Assembly (NCBI RefSeq): GCF_003605405.2
Contig: NZ_QYTW02000001.1
Location: 151,720-215,719, forward strand
DNA length: 64,000 nt
Source: Siminovitchia terrae
GTDB taxonomy: Bacteria; Bacillota; Bacilli; Bacillales; Bacillaceae_C
Direction of reading: 5' to 3'
Shown here: positions 45,766 through 57,735 of the stretch, in pieces
How positions within the stretch are numbered: the first letter of the stretch is position 1
Layout: each line of letters starts with the position of its first letter
Program-made: the position numbers and the translations under genes
Notes under the pieces: model-generated
Databases searched by the model: none
What the model was told of the DNA's origin: nothing
What the model saw: the letters and a program-made list of their open reading frames with translations, nothing else

Positions 45766-47118
45766 TTATACTACCATAGAAGCAGGGGCATCTTCATCCA
45801 TTATACGGACAAACTGTCCTTCACAATACGGATATCCCGCTTTTGTTATTTTTACCTTTACGAGCTTACCGACCATTTCTTCAGTCGCTGGGAACACGAC
45901 TTTTAAATAGTTGTCCGTGTACCCTTCATACAGGCCACTGTCAGGGTTATCTTTGAACGGCTCCTCCGGAATGACTTCAAGTACCTCATCTTCGAATTTG
46001 GAGGCATATTCTTTTGCCAACTGATCCGAAAGAGAAATTAAGCGGTGAACCCGCTCATTCTTTACGCTTTCATCGATCTGATCCTTCATTCTGGCTGCCG
46101 GCGTTCCAGTCCTCATGGAATAAGGAAATACATGTAACTCCGAAAATTTATGTTCTTTTACAAAATTGTAAGTCTCCATGAATTCTTCTTCCGTTTCGCC
46201 CGGAAAACCGACAATCACATCGGAAGTGATCGCCAAATCAGGCAATGCCTTCTTTAAAAGCTCTAGACGCTCGGCGAAAAATTCCATTGTATACTTACGG
46301 CGCATTCTCTTTAATACAGTATTTGAACCAGATTGGAGAGGGATGTGCAAATGTCTTACCACAAGTTTGGACTTGTCGATGACATCAATTACCTCGTCTG
46401 TTAACTGGCTGGCCTCAATGGAAGAAATCCGAAGTCTTTTCAGCCCTTTGACGTTTGCTTCCAAATCACGAAGCAAAGCAGCAAGATTGTAATCCTTCAT
46501 GTCTTCCCCGTAGCCGCCTGTATGGATGCCGGTTAATACGATTTCTTTATACCCTGCATCAACAAGCTGCTGTGCCTGGTGGATGACTTCCTGTGGATCG
46601 CGGGAACGCATGAGTCCGCGTGCCCATGGAATGATACAAAATGTACAGAAATTGTTGCAGCCTTCTTGGATTTTAAGGGAAGCCCGTGTACGGTCAGTGA
46701 ATGCCGGAACATCCAATTCCTCATACACACGATTTTTCATAATATTGCCCACACCGTTAATCGGTTGGCGCTCTTTCTTATACTGCTCGATATAAGAAAG
46801 CATTTTTACCCTGTCCTGTGTCCCGACAACAATATCAACGCCGGGAATTGCCATAATTTCCGCCGGTGATGTTTGAGCATAGCACCCTGTCACACAAATA
46901 ACAGCGTCAGGATTTTTACGGATTGCACGGCGGATGACCTGGCGGCTTTTTTTATCACCAGTATTGGTGACCGTGCATGTATTGATGACATAAACGTCAG
47001 CGGTATCCTCAAATTCCGCCCGCTCATATCCATTTTTTTTAAACAGCTGCCAAATGGCTTCCGTTTCATAGTGGTTGACTTTACAGCCTAATGTATGAAA
47101 TGCCACAAGAGACATCAT
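45766..47118 (-). CDS. mtaB: tRNA (t6A37) methylthiotransferase
   Basis: A 450-residue radical-SAM enzyme that turns t6A into ms2t6A at position 37 of ANN-decoding tRNAs. The N-terminal UPF0004 domain has cysteines in HTLGCKVN, NTCTVT and TGCYAQ. The radical-SAM triad is CNNFCTFC (about 147-154), and a C-terminal TRAM domain ends near VKVKITKAG. It is the last gene of the hrcA-to-yqeV heat-shock operon, one base after rsmE. Confidence 0.95.
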   Translation of the reverse strand: MMSLVAFHTLGCKVNHYETEAIWQLFKKNGYERAEFEDTADVYVINTCTVTNTGDKKSRQVIRRAIRKNPDAVICVTGCYAQTSPAEIMAIPGVDIVVGTQDRVKMLSYIEQYKKERQPINGVGNIMKNRVYEELDVPAFTDRTRASLKIQEGCNNFCTFCIIPWARGLMRSRDPQEVIHQAQQLVDAGYKEIVLTGIHTGGYGEDMKDYNLAALLRDLEANVKGLKRLRISSIEASQLTDEVIDVIDKSKLVVRHLHIPLQSGSNTVLKRMRRKYTMEFFAERLELLKKALPDLAITSDVIVGFPGETEEEFMETYNFVKEHKFSELHVFPYSMRTGTPAARMKDQIDESVKNERVHRLISLSDQLAKEYASKFEDEVLEVIPEEPFKDNPDSGLYEGYTDNYLKVVFPATEEMVGKLVKVKITKAGYPYCEGQFVRIMDEDAPASMVV

Positions 47119-47119
47119 A

Positions 47120-47872
47120 TCACCTCATTAATTCAAAATGATAGGAAACAGCAGATAATGCATATAATGGAGCTGTCTCCGTCCTTAAAATCCTTGGTCC
47201 TAGTCCAATCAGATCAAAACCATAAGATTTCAGTTGCTCGGTTTCTATTTCTGCAAACCCGCCTTCCGGACCGAAAACCAATAAAATACGGCTTTGGGGT
47301 TCAGCTGAAGCAAGTATTCGTGCCAAGCCGCTCTTTTCTCCATTTTTCGCTGCTTCCTCATATGCAACCGCCGTATAGTCAAAGCTGTCTCTTAAAATAA
47401 GAAGTTGTTTGAATGAAAGAGGCTGCGAAACTTCCGGAATCCTTTGCCGATGCGATTGCTCTGCTGCCTCTTTAGCTATCTTCTTCCATCTTTCAAGCTT
47501 TTTCGAGGCTTTTTTCTCTTCCCATTTTACAACGGAGCGAGCAGCAATGAAAGGGACAAATTGTGAAGCGCCCAGTTCGGTTCCTTTTTGTATGACCCAC
47601 TCCCATTTATCCCCTTTTGGCAACCCGCTCGCAATCGTCACGTGGACTGGAAGCTCCTTTACTTTTGCTTCCCATTCAGCCACTCGTATTTCTACAGAAG
47701 ATTCCCCAATTCCTTCAATAACTCCTATTCCGGCTTCTCCACTCTCAAAAACCACATAAAGGGTATCACCCTGCTTCATTCTCATGACGCGGGTGATATG
47801 ATGGAAATCTGTTCCAGAAATACTTGCCAATTCCTGTCCAGTAAATGGCTCATCTATAAAATACCGCTGCAT
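47120..47872 (-). CDS. rsmE: 16S rRNA (uracil-1498-N3)-methyltransferase
   Basis: A 250-residue SPOUT-class methyltransferase. It has an N-terminal PUA-like domain (about 1-70) and a trefoil-knot domain with ASGLPKGDKWEWVIQKGTELG (in parts: GLPKGDKWEWVIQKGTELG), LVFGPEGGFAEIE (about 200) and LGPRILRTETAP (about 223), which together bind SAM. It lies 15 bases after prmA and one base before mtaB in the dnaK operon. Confidence 0.94.
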   Translation of the reverse strand: MQRYFIDEPFTGQELASISGTDFHHITRVMRMKQGDTLYVVFESGEAGIGVIEGIGESSVEIRVAEWEAKVKELPVHVTIASGLPKGDKWEWVIQKGTELGASQFVPFIAARSVVKWEEKKASKKLERWKKIAKEAAEQSHRQRIPEVSQPLSFKQLLILRDSFDYTAVAYEEAAKNGEKSGLARILASAEPQSRILLVFGPEGGFAEIETEQLKSYGFDLIGLGPRILRTETAPLYALSAVSYHFELMR

Positions 47873-47887
47873 TTCTTCACCTCTAGT

Positions 47888-48820
47888 TCAACGTCTGGCA
47901 ATAAATGCTGCCCAATCTTCCATTCTGATTGTTTCTTCAATGGTAAAGCCGGCTTCTTGAAGCACTGCCTTTACTTCCTCGCATTTTTGCTCAATAATGC
48001 CTGAGGTTATGAAAAATCCACCTTTTTTTACTGCTTTTGCGGCCTCGTCAGCAAAGGAAATGATCACTTCCGCCAAAATGTTCGCAACAATGATATCTGC
48101 TTGTTTAGTGATACCGTTTAAAAGGTCATTCTTTTCAACTGTTACTGTTTCCGCCACACGGTTCAGAGAAATATTTTGACGCGCCGCTTCCACAGCCACC
48201 TCATCTAGGTCCAGTGCTTTTACTTCCTTCGCACTAAGCAGCGCCGCAGCTATGCTCAATACCCCGGAACCTGTCCCCACATCAATGATGGTGTCACCTT
48301 TTTTTACTGTTTTCTCAAGTGCCTGTATACACATGACCGTTGTCGGATGAGTGCCAGTTCCAAATGCCATCCCCGGGTCAAGTTCGATAATGAGTTCATT
48401 ATCAGAAGGCGTATAATCTTCCCAGGTAGGCACAATCGTAAACCGATCAGAAACATTGACAGGATGGTAGTATTTTTTCCAAGCTGTTGCCCAATCCTCT
48501 TCCTTGACATCTGAAAGGCCGATTTTATTTTCTCCTATATCAATATTAAACTTCTTGAGGTTAGCGATATTTTCTTTAATTTCATCAAGTGCCTCATTTA
48601 AATTTGACGTTTTGGCAAGATAGGCTTTGATAATGACTCCTTCTTCAGGAAAATCATCGGGATCCAATTCATATATTTCCCCAAACCGATTTTCTCTCAC
48701 TCGCAAAAAGTCAGCTCGGTCCTCAATCACCAATCCGCTGATGCCTGCTTCGTATAAAATGTGGCTGATCGGTTCCACAGCCTCATTGGCAGTGAGTATA
48801 CTGATTTCAGTCCAATTCAT
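47888..48820 (-). CDS. prmA: Ribosomal protein L11 methyltransferase
   Basis: A 310-residue enzyme that trimethylates ribosomal protein L11. The N-terminal substrate-recognition domain (about 1-100) precedes the Rossmann fold with [14 protein letters not shown] (about 147) and [13 protein letters not shown] (about 180), and the NPPY-like motif [10 protein letters not shown] (about 243). It lies 17 bases after dnaJ, as in B. subtilis yqeT. Confidence 0.94.
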   Translation of the reverse strand: MNWTEISILTANEAVEPISHILYEAGISGLVIEDRADFLRVRENRFGEIYELDPDDFPEEGVIIKAYLAKTSNLNEALDEIKENIANLKKFNIDIGENKIGLSDVKEEDWATAWKKYYHPVNVSDRFTIVPTWEDYTPSDNELIIELDPGMAFGTGTHPTTVMCIQALEKTVKKGDTIIDVGTGSGVLSIAAALLSAKEVKALDLDEVAVEAARQNISLNRVAETVTVEKNDLLNGITKQADIIVANILAEVIISFADEAAKAVKKGGFFITSGIIEQKCEEVKAVLQEAGFTIEETIRMEDWAAFIARR

Positions 48821-48837
48821 TTGACTGCTCCATTCAT

Positions 48838-49959
48838 TTAATCGCCTTTGAAAGCACGTTTCATTTTTCCAAAAAAGCTCTCGTTCTGTTCATCAGGCAC
48901 GTTTCCGCTTATTTCTGCAAATTCGCGAAGCAATTCTTTTTGCCTTTCATTCAGTTTTGTCGGAGTGACAATTTTCACAAGGACATGCTGATCGCCTTTA
49001 CCGTAGCCACGGACATTCTGAGCACCTTTGTCACGCAGCCTGAACCTTGTGCCTGTTTGAGTGCCGGCAGGGATTTTCAACTTCACCTTACCATACAATG
49101 TAGGAACTTCTATTTCATCTCCCAGTGTAGCCTGGACAAAGGTTATGGGCATTTCACAATAAATGTCATCCCCGTCCCGTTCAAAGAATTCATGTGGTCT
49201 TACATGGAAGACGATAAAGAGATCCCCTGGTGGCCCTCCGTTGACACCCGGCTCCCCTTGACCGGACACACGCATCTGTTGACCATCGTCAATGCCTTTA
49301 GGGATTTTCACGTTGATTTTTTTCCTTTTCTTGACTTTGCCTTCCCCATGACATGTCGCACACTTATCTTTGATGATTTTTCCCGTTCCTTGGCAATGAT
49401 GACACACCCTGCGGTTAACAATCCTTCCGAAAGGCGTTTCTTGTTCCACATTTAACTGGCCTGTTCCGTGACAATGCTGGCACGTTTCAGGTGATGTTCC
49501 AGGTTTCGCACCTGATCCATTACAAGTCTCGCACGTTTCTTCCCGAGGAATTTCAACGACTGTTTCTTTTCCAAAGATGGCCTCTTCAAATGTCAGAGTC
49601 ATCGTATATTGTAAGTCAGCCCCTTGCCTAGGTGCGTTAGGATCTCTGCGGCCGCCGCCGAAGAAACTGCTGAAAATATCCTCAAATCCACTGAATCCTC
49701 CAAAATCAGCCCCGCCACCAAAGCCTCCGAATCCACCTTGTGGTCCTTCGTGACCAAATTGGTCATATTGGGCCTTCTTTTGATCATCACTCAACACTTC
49801 ATAAGCTTCCGTTATTTCCTTAAACTTCTCGTCAGAACCCGGCTCTTTATTTATATCCGGATGATATTTCTTCGAAAGTTTTCTATATGCCTTTTTAATC
49901 TCATCTTTCGAAGCATCTTCCGAAACGCCAAGCACTTCATAATAATCTCTTTTGCTCAT
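48838..49959 (-). CDS. dnaJ: Chaperone DnaJ
   Basis: A 373-residue Hsp40 cochaperone. The J domain (3-70) has the essential HPD in [10 protein letters not shown] Gly/Phe-rich linker (about 75-110) follows, then four CxxCxGxG zinc repeats ([32 protein letters not shown]; about 145-210) and the substrate-binding C-terminus. It stimulates DnaK ATPase. A hairpin between dnaK and dnaJ probably lowers its expression relative to DnaK. Confidence 0.97.
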   Translation of the reverse strand: MSKRDYYEVLGVSEDASKDEIKKAYRKLSKKYHPDINKEPGSDEKFKEITEAYEVLSDDQKKAQYDQFGHEGPQGGFGGFGGGADFGGFSGFEDIFSSFFGGGRRDPNAPRQGADLQYTMTLTFEEAIFGKETVVEIPREETCETCNGSGAKPGTSPETCQHCHGTGQLNVEQETPFGRIVNRRVCHHCQGTGKIIKDKCATCHGEGKVKKRKKINVKIPKGIDDGQQMRVSGQGEPGVNGGPPGDLFIVFHVRPHEFFERDGDDIYCEMPITFVQATLGDEIEVPTLYGKVKLKIPAGTQTGTRFRLRDKGAQNVRGYGKGDQHVLVKIVTPTKLNERQKELLREFAEISGNVPDEQNESFFGKMKRAFKGD

Positions 49960-50056
49960 GTTTCCACACTCCCGAATCTTTTCACATAACGTTCATTTTA
50001 CCATATTAGTTCTATACAAGAAAAGCGCAAGAGACTTTGCCAGCCCCATTAATATA

Positions 50057-50091
50057 AAAGTCAAAGCCCGGTTCGATCGGGCTTTGACTTT
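50057..50091 (-). terminator. Strong hairpin between dnaK and dnaJ
   Basis: AAAGTCAAAGCCCG and CGGGCTTTGACTTT pair perfectly around a 7-base loop. It looks like a partial terminator or an mRNA stabiliser within the operon. Confidence 0.85.
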
Positions 50092-50101
50092 AGAGACCTA
50101 T

Positions 50102-51958
<1,857 letters not shown>

Positions 51959-51977
51959 TTAACAATATGTACCTTGA

Positions 51978-52589
51978 CTATTTGCTCACTTTAACCATTG
52001 ATGGTCTAATGACTCGATCTTTCAGTAAATATCCCTTTTGGAATTCTTCCAAGACAATATTCTCTTCTGTTCCTTCTTCCTCAGCCTGCATTATCGCCTG
52101 GTGAAGGTTTGGATCGAATTCGTTGCCAACAGCCTCAATTTGCTCGGCACCCTCGGTCTTTAAAGCTTCAATGATGCTTCTATAAACCATTCCAACGCCT
52201 TCAAGCAACGCCTTCGTTTGCTCAGTATCAGGCTCAATTTGCATGGCTCTTTCAAAATTATCGATTGCAGGAAGAAGATTCGTGATCAAGTGCTGCGCTC
52301 TATATTTTTCATCCGCTTCCCTGTCAAGCTTAGTTCTGCGGCGGAAATTGTCAAAATCTGCAAGTAGGCGCAAATAGCGGCTTTCCTTCTCCTCAAGCTG
52401 TGCTTCGAGCTCTTTGATTTTATTCGTCAGCTCTTGCTCCTGCTCATTCTCTTGATTCGAAGACTGAACATCATCAGCTTGCTCATTTTCTTGTCCGCTA
52501 AGCTCCTCATGCTCTACATCATTATTTTCTGCCGTATTTTCTTGATTCAAATCTTCCGGCTTCAGTGTTTCTTTTGATTCTTCTTGCAA
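51978..52589 (-). CDS. grpE: Nucleotide exchange factor GrpE
   Basis: A 203-residue nucleotide exchange factor for DnaK. A long acidic coiled coil (about 40-105) leads to the family motif [17 protein letters not shown] (about 90) and the C-terminal beta domain with [14 protein letters not shown] and [18 protein letters not shown] place the start at TTG 52589, eight bases after AAGGAGGTG. A GTG three codons upstream touches that ribosome site. The open frame extends 71 more codons into family C repeat DNA and must not be taken as protein. Confidence 0.94.
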   Translation of the reverse strand: MQEESKETLKPEDLNQENTAENNDVEHEELSGQENEQADDVQSSNQENEQEQELTNKIKELEAQLEEKESRYLRLLADFDNFRRRTKLDREADEKYRAQHLITNLLPAIDNFERAMQIEPDTEQTKALLEGVGMVYRSIIEALKTEGAEQIEAVGNEFDPNLHQAIMQAEEEGTEENIVLEEFQKGYLLKDRVIRPSMVKVSK

Positions 52590-52599
52590 TGTCTTCACC

Positions 52600-52916
52600 T
52601 CCTTAAAAGAAAATCGTAAGCGCCTGTCCATCGACGTACGGACTGGAGTTCCTTCGACGAGATAATGGAAACACGGCGACGTAGGCCGCCTCAAGCCGCC
52701 ACGTCCTGTGGCTTCGGTGGCACTAGGACGTCCTGTACGTCGGAGCCGATGTTGACTTATCGTAGGAGAAGGAGCGAAGTCTGCTAGTCGATAGGCGCTA
52801 AAGCTGGACAATCGAAAAGCGTAAGCGGCTCGGCTTAGCCCCGGCGAGGAGGCAGGTTTTTAGCTGCCACAGGGAATTGGATTATGACCTCGTAGGACTA
52901 GGCGCTGTACCAGACA
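52600..52916. repeat. Family C and family E repeats between hrcA and grpE
   Basis: 52610-52808 is a family C copy with GCCAC-GTCCT-GTGGC (52698-52712), CACTAGGACGTCCTGT, and the tail GTTGACTTATCGTAGGAG..GAAGTCTGCTAGTCGATAGGCGC shared with 11300-11365. 52811-52912 is a family E copy ending GACTAGGCGCTG. Together they put about 400 bases without genes inside the heat-shock operon. Confidence 0.8.
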
Positions 52917-52990
52917 AAGAAAAGCATATACACCTATTCAATAAATAAGGGAAATTAGCAGTATAGCTAATTTCCATTCCAGTTTGCCGT

Positions 52991-54025
52991 CTAACTTTCG
53001 TAAAACATTCTTGTTAATGCTTCACTCATATCTCTGCTTAAAAAATCAAGCAAACCGATCACTCTGGAATATTCCATCCTAGTCGGTCCCAATATAGCGA
53101 TTGACCCGACGGGCTCTTGCCCGATGGAGTATGTGGCCGTTATAAGACTGCAATCTTCCATGGCCATATTTTTATTTTCTTTTCCAATCGTAACATGTAT
53201 CCCATGGGGAATATGTTTAAAAAGTTCATAAATCCCCTCTTCTTTTTCAATCATGTTCATCAATAATCGGACTTTATTAATATTATGGAATTCTGGCTGA
53301 TTAAGCATATTTGTTTTTCCGCCAAAAAATATTTTTTCATTGCCCGGAACGTCCAACGTTTTTAAAATAGATTTCAGCAAAGTGTCGTATTGATGGATAT
53401 TCTGTCTCAGAATCTCCGCCACTTCATACTCAATTTTAACTCTCAATTCCGAAATTGGCACTCCAGCCAATTTTTCATTCAGAATATTAACCAGCTTTTC
53501 AATATTTTCGGGTGCATGGTTTTCTGGTAATGAAAAAAGCTTATTTTCCACATGTCCGGTATCCGTTATGATCACTGCGACAGCCATTCCTCCGGAAAGG
53601 GGAACAATTTGCAGACGCTTCAGCTTGTTTTCTTTGACTGCTGGACCAAGAAGGATGGTCGTGTAATTTGTCAACTCTGACAACACGCTGGCAGATCGCT
53701 GAACAACATCTTCCAATTCATATATTCTCTCCGCAAAAATAGAATGGATCAGCTGTCTTTCATGAGCATGAAGCATTTCTGGTGCCAATAGATGATCTAC
53801 ATAATATCTATACCCTTTTTCAGAAGGTATCCTTCCTGATGAAGTATGGGTTTTTTCAATATACCCAGACTCCTCCAAATCTGCCATTTCATTCCGTATT
53901 GTTGCAGAACTCAAATTTATTTCTTCTCTTTTTGACAATTTTCCCGATCCGATGGGTTGGGCTGATCTGATAAATTCGTCGATAATGGCTTGCAGTATGA
54001 GTAGTTGCCGATCTGTAAGCACCAT
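52991..54025 (-). CDS. hrcA: Heat-inducible transcription repressor HrcA
   Basis: A 344-residue repressor that binds CIRCE. The winged helix (about 1-75) has [16 protein letters not shown] and [19 protein letters not shown]; the C-terminal part includes the GAF-like dimer domain ending [19 protein letters not shown]. GroE activity is needed for its function in B. subtilis. It is the first gene of the operon and overlaps its own control: the CIRCE is 13 bases upstream. Confidence 0.96.
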   Translation of the reverse strand: MVLTDRQLLILQAIIDEFIRSAQPIGSGKLSKREEINLSSATIRNEMADLEESGYIEKTHTSSGRIPSEKGYRYYVDHLLAPEMLHAHERQLIHSIFAERIYELEDVVQRSASVLSELTNYTTILLGPAVKENKLKRLQIVPLSGGMAVAVIITDTGHVENKLFSLPENHAPENIEKLVNILNEKLAGVPISELRVKIEYEVAEILRQNIHQYDTLLKSILKTLDVPGNEKIFFGGKTNMLNQPEFHNINKVRLLMNMIEKEEGIYELFKHIPHGIHVTIGKENKNMAMEDCSLITATYSIGQEPVGSIAILGPTRMEYSRVIGLLDFLSRDMSEALTRMFYES

Positions 54026-54037
54026 TCATCACCCCTG

Positions 54038-54064
54038 TTAGCACTCTATCAGCATGAGTGCTAA
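54038..54064. promoter_or_regulatory. CIRCE operator of the hrcA operon
   Basis: TTAGCACTC-N9-GAGTGCTAA is a perfect match to the CIRCE consensus. It lies just downstream of the promoter at 54075-54103 and 13 bases before hrcA. Confidence 0.97.
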
Positions 54065-54074
54065 ATCTAATATA

Positions 54075-54103
54075 AAAGTAACAAAATGCCCTATTGATGT
54101 CAA
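54075..54103 (-). promoter_or_regulatory. Sigma-A promoter of the hrcA operon
   Basis: On the minus strand a perfect TTGACA (54098-54103) and a weak TACTTT (54075-54080) are 17 bases apart. Transcription would start right at CIRCE, the standard arrangement. Confidence 0.6.
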
Positions 54104-54136
54104 CGAATTTATCCTCGTTTTAGGTATGACTTTTGA

Positions 54137-55267
54137 TTAAATAAGAAAGGTTTGAAACACTTCATTTCCAAGAAAAAGACCCTGGCGAGTTAGTCGAATA
54201 CTGTCGTTTTTCTCTTCAAGCCAGCCTTTCGAAGTCAAGTCTTCAATCTGCTGTTGGAAAAGCACCCTTGGATTAATAGAAAATTTCTTAACAAAATCAG
54301 GAATGCTGACTCCAATTCTCTTTCTTAACCCGAGAAACATTTCTTCTTCCATTTTTTCACGATCAGTCACTTGATGTTGTTCAAATACCGGGAGTAGATC
54401 CTTACCCAGTGGTTCCATATATTTTTTCAAAGGCCCATAATTTGAGTAACGGATACCCTTAACATATCCATGTGCTCCAGCACCAAAACCATAATATTCT
54501 TCATTGTTCCAATAAACGAGGTTATGGATACTCTGAAATCCCGGCTTGGAAAAATTACTTACTTCATATTGCTGAAGCCCGCTCTTCTCCATTTGATTAA
54601 TTAACATCTCATACATGGCTGCTTCCTGATCTTCCCCTGGCAATTTAAGCTTGCCCTTTCTCATCAGATTATAAAAAACTGTCTTCGGCTCAACGATCAA
54701 GGAATATCCCGAATAATGCGGCAGGTCCAGTTCAACCGCCTTTTGTACAGTATCCGAAAAATCTTCCACTGTCTGGCCTGGCAATGCGTAAATCAAATCA
54801 ATACTTATATTTGAAAAACCGGCCTGCTGCGCATGGCTGATGGAGCGATAAACATCTTTCACCTCGTGGGACCGTCCTATTTTCCTTAACAATTCATCAT
54901 TAAAGGATTGGACACCAAAACTGAGCCTGTTGACGCCATAATTTGAAAGAACATGAAGCTTGTCCAGCGTCAGGTCTCCTGGATTGGCTTCAAAAGTAAA
55001 TTCCCCGCCCTCCGAGAAAGGAAGTTTTTTTCGGATTGCTGAGCATAGTTCGTCAAGCTGCCGTACATTTAAGGCTGTTGGCGTACCGCCCCCCACAAAT
55101 ATCGTTTTCAGATTCATGTCCGGAAATTGAGCCCGATACAAGTCAAACTCTTTTTCGAGGAGCTGTAGGTATTCATCAACGGGCTGGCCGTTCATAAAAA
55201 ATTTATTAAAATCACAGTAATGGCAGATGTGTTCACAAAAAGGTATATGAATGTAAGCCGAATGCAT
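54137..55267 (-). CDS. hemW: Radical SAM haem chaperone HemW
   Basis: A 376-residue HemN-like protein. The cluster motif is CEHICHYCDF (about 10-19), CxxxCxxC, followed by GGGTPTAL (about 60) and FEANPGDL (about 92). HemW proteins bind haem and deliver it to target proteins; the fourth cysteine typical of true HemN is absent, as expected for HemW. It follows lepA on the same strand. Confidence 0.92.
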   Translation of the reverse strand: MHSAYIHIPFCEHICHYCDFNKFFMNGQPVDEYLQLLEKEFDLYRAQFPDMNLKTIFVGGGTPTALNVRQLDELCSAIRKKLPFSEGGEFTFEANPGDLTLDKLHVLSNYGVNRLSFGVQSFNDELLRKIGRSHEVKDVYRSISHAQQAGFSNISIDLIYALPGQTVEDFSDTVQKAVELDLPHYSGYSLIVEPKTVFYNLMRKGKLKLPGEDQEAAMYEMLINQMEKSGLQQYEVSNFSKPGFQSIHNLVYWNNEEYYGFGAGAHGYVKGIRYSNYGPLKKYMEPLGKDLLPVFEQHQVTDREKMEEEMFLGLRKRIGVSIPDFVKKFSINPRVLFQQQIEDLTSKGWLEEKNDSIRLTRQGLFLGNEVFQTFLI

Positions 55268-55356
55268 TTTGTCACAACCTTGTTAAACTTGATTTGCAGA
55301 AAAAAGAAAGGGCACAAGTAAAAGATTACTCTCCCTTTCTATTCATGCTGATAATC

Positions 55357-57195
55357 TTATTTGGAGCTATTTCCGGAATCATCCATTTTCAAAACAGCCA
55401 TGAACGCCTCTTGTGGAACCTCAACAGACCCAATTTGCTTCATGCGTTTCTTTCCCTCTTTCTGTTTCTCAAGAAGCTTCCGTTTCCTAGAAATGTCCCC
55501 ACCGTAACACTTCGCGAGAACATTTTTCCTCATAGCTTTGATGGTGGACCTTGCGACAATCTTCTGGCCGACCGCCGCTTGAACAGGAACCTCAAACTGT
55601 TGGCGTGGAATGAGGTCTTTCAATTTTTCCACTATGGCCTTCCCTCGTTCAAATGAAAAATCTTTATGGACAATAAAGCTGAGGGCATCCACTTTTTCTC
55701 CATTTAACAAAATATCCATTTTCACAAGGCTGGACGGCTTGTAGCCAATCGGTTCGTAATCAAACGACGCATAGCCCTTCGTATTGGATTTTAATAGATC
55801 AAAGAAATCATAAACGATTTCTGCGAGCGGAATTTCATATACAACATTGACTCTGATTTCATCCAAGTATTGCATGTCGATGAAATTCCCACGTTTTTCC
55901 TGGGCCAATTCCATGACGGCACCCACGTAATCATTTGGCACCATCATCGAGGCTTTTACGTATGGCTCTTCAACCCTGTCGATTTTCTGCGCATCCGGCA
56001 TATTAGCAGGATTATCGACAGAAATCTCCGTTCCATCATTCATGTAAACTTTGTAAATAACACTGGGAGCAGTCGTGATCAAATCGATTTTAAATTCGCG
56101 TTCAATTCGCTCTTGGATGATTTCCATATGCAAAAGCCCCAAGAAGCCACAGCGAAATCCAAATCCAAGTGCCTGCGAGGTTTCCGCCTCATACTCAAGG
56201 GCCGAATCATTCAATTCAAGCTTTTCTAGCGCTTCTCTTAAATCATTGAATTTAGCTGAATCAATCGGATAAAGCCCGCAGAAAACCATCGGATTCATTT
56301 TCCGGTAACCTGGAAGCGGCTCACTTGCCGGATTGTTCGCATTTGTTATCGTATCACCGACCCGCGTATCAGCCACATTTTTGATGGAAGCTGTAACGAA
56401 ACCAACATCGCCTACAGTTAATTCGTCAACAAGCATCGGTTTCGGAGCATGGACACCTACCTCGTTTACTTCAAACTCTTTTCCGGTTGCCATCATCCTT
56501 ATTTTGTCCCCTGCTTTGATCGTCCCTTCCATTACACGAATAGACGCAATGACCCCTCTGTATGCATCATAAAGCGAGTCAAAGATGAGAGCCTTGAGCG
56601 GCGCACTCGGATCGCCATCAGGTGCAGGAACCTTTTCCACAATTTGCTCAAGGATATCTTCAATCCCAATCCCTGCTTTTGCTGACGCAAGTACCGCATC
56701 AGAGGCATCCAAACCGATAACATCTTCAATTTCCTTCCGAACTCTTTCCGGATCCGCCGCAGGAAGATCGATTTTATTGATGACTGGTACAATTTCCAAA
56801 TCATTGTCCAAAGCTAGATAAACATTTGCAAGCGTCTGAGCTTCGATACCCTGCGCTGCATCAACAACGAGTATAGCTCCTTCACAAGCAGCAAGACTTC
56901 TGGATACTTCATACGTAAAGTCGACGTGTCCAGGAGTATCTATCAGGTGGAAAATATATTCCTCTCCATCCTTTGCTTTATATGTCAATTGCACTGCATT
57001 TAATTTTATTGTTATGCCCCGCTCACGTTCCAGATCCATGGAGTCCAACAGTTGGTCCTTCATTTCCCTTGAAGACAGGGCTTCTGTCTTTTCGAGAATG
57101 CGGTCAGCTAAAGTGGATTTACCATGGTCAATGTGGGCAATAATTGAAAAGTTGCGGATCTTCTCTTGTCTTTTCTGTCTGTCAATATGATTCAT
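55357..57195 (-). CDS. lepA: Elongation factor 4 (LepA)
   Basis: A 612-residue ribosome-bound GTPase that back-translocates or assists 30S assembly. The G1 is AHIDHGKST (about 19), the G3 is DTPGHVDF (about 79), the G4 is NKIDLP (about 133), and the C-terminal domain unique to LepA has [20 protein letters not shown] (in two parts) and VPQEAF. ATG 57195 follows AGGAGTG; the longer frame adds 11 residues. It is upstream of hemW and downstream of yqxA. Confidence 0.97.
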   Translation of the reverse strand: MNHIDRQKRQEKIRNFSIIAHIDHGKSTLADRILEKTEALSSREMKDQLLDSMDLERERGITIKLNAVQLTYKAKDGEEYIFHLIDTPGHVDFTYEVSRSLAACEGAILVVDAAQGIEAQTLANVYLALDNDLEIVPVINKIDLPAADPERVRKEIEDVIGLDASDAVLASAKAGIGIEDILEQIVEKVPAPDGDPSAPLKALIFDSLYDAYRGVIASIRVMEGTIKAGDKIRMMATGKEFEVNEVGVHAPKPMLVDELTVGDVGFVTASIKNVADTRVGDTITNANNPASEPLPGYRKMNPMVFCGLYPIDSAKFNDLREALEKLELNDSALEYEAETSQALGFGFRCGFLGLLHMEIIQERIEREFKIDLITTAPSVIYKVYMNDGTEISVDNPANMPDAQKIDRVEEPYVKASMMVPNDYVGAVMELAQEKRGNFIDMQYLDEIRVNVVYEIPLAEIVYDFFDLLKSNTKGYASFDYEPIGYKPSSLVKMDILLNGEKVDALSFIVHKDFSFERGKAIVEKLKDLIPRQQFEVPVQAAVGQKIVARSTIKAMRKNVLAKCYGGDISRKRKLLEKQKEGKKRMKQIGSVEVPQEAFMAVLKMDDSGNSSK

Positions 57196-57315
57196 TTTTT
57201 TCACTCCTGTTAATAGGCACATGTCCACTAGCTTAGATTATATCAGCACCGGCCTCAATTCACAAAAAAAAGCACATATAAGAATATGCGCAATTTTTTA
57301 TGTGGATCCAGTAGT

Positions 57316-57669
57316 TTAGCCTTTAAAAAGGTTCATAAAAAAATCAATTAAAAATTTTGCCGCCGCTTTTACAGAGGATGCCAGCGTTTTTCCCACAGAA
57401 GAGAAAAAATTGAAAGTTTCGAGATCCTCTAGTTCTTTCTTTTTCTGTGCAAGTTCCTCCGCATGGTTGATTTCATTTCCTAACAGCGCCGCCTCCATTT
57501 TCCCGTCCTCACTCTCATTTATATGAACCGGAGGCGGAAGTGCCGTATCTTCATACCCTTTCATCCCCTGCATTCCTTGGTGAGCTTTTTCCATACCGAT
57601 AAAAACTCCTACAAACAGAACCATCAGCAAAAACAGTAATTTTAAGATAAATTTAGCCAAACCGGTCAC
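57316..57669 (-). CDS. yqxA: YqxA-like (DUF3679) protein
   Basis: A 117-residue protein with an N-terminal membrane segment (about 5-26), then GMEKAHQGMQGMKGY and a charged helix (about 65-85), and a C-terminal amphipathic segment (about 95-117). In B. subtilis yqxA lies between spoIIP and lepA. Here it follows gpr directly (66 bases) with no spoIIP between. Function is unknown. Confidence 0.75.
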   Translation of the reverse strand: MTGLAKFILKLLFLLMVLFVGVFIGMEKAHQGMQGMKGYEDTALPPPVHINESEDGKMEAALLGNEINHAEELAQKKKELEDLETFNFFSSVGKTLASSVKAAAKFLIDFFMNLFKG

Positions 57670-57735
57670 CTCCGTCTCCGCCTACTCTAGTAATTATTTT
57701 ATGTAAATGAGAGTATTAATAGAACCGCAAGTCTA

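Noticed and set aside
52590..52811. Long N-terminal extension of GrpE
   Set aside because: It is translated repeat DNA; a good ribosome site precedes the TTG at 52589, and known GrpE proteins start there.
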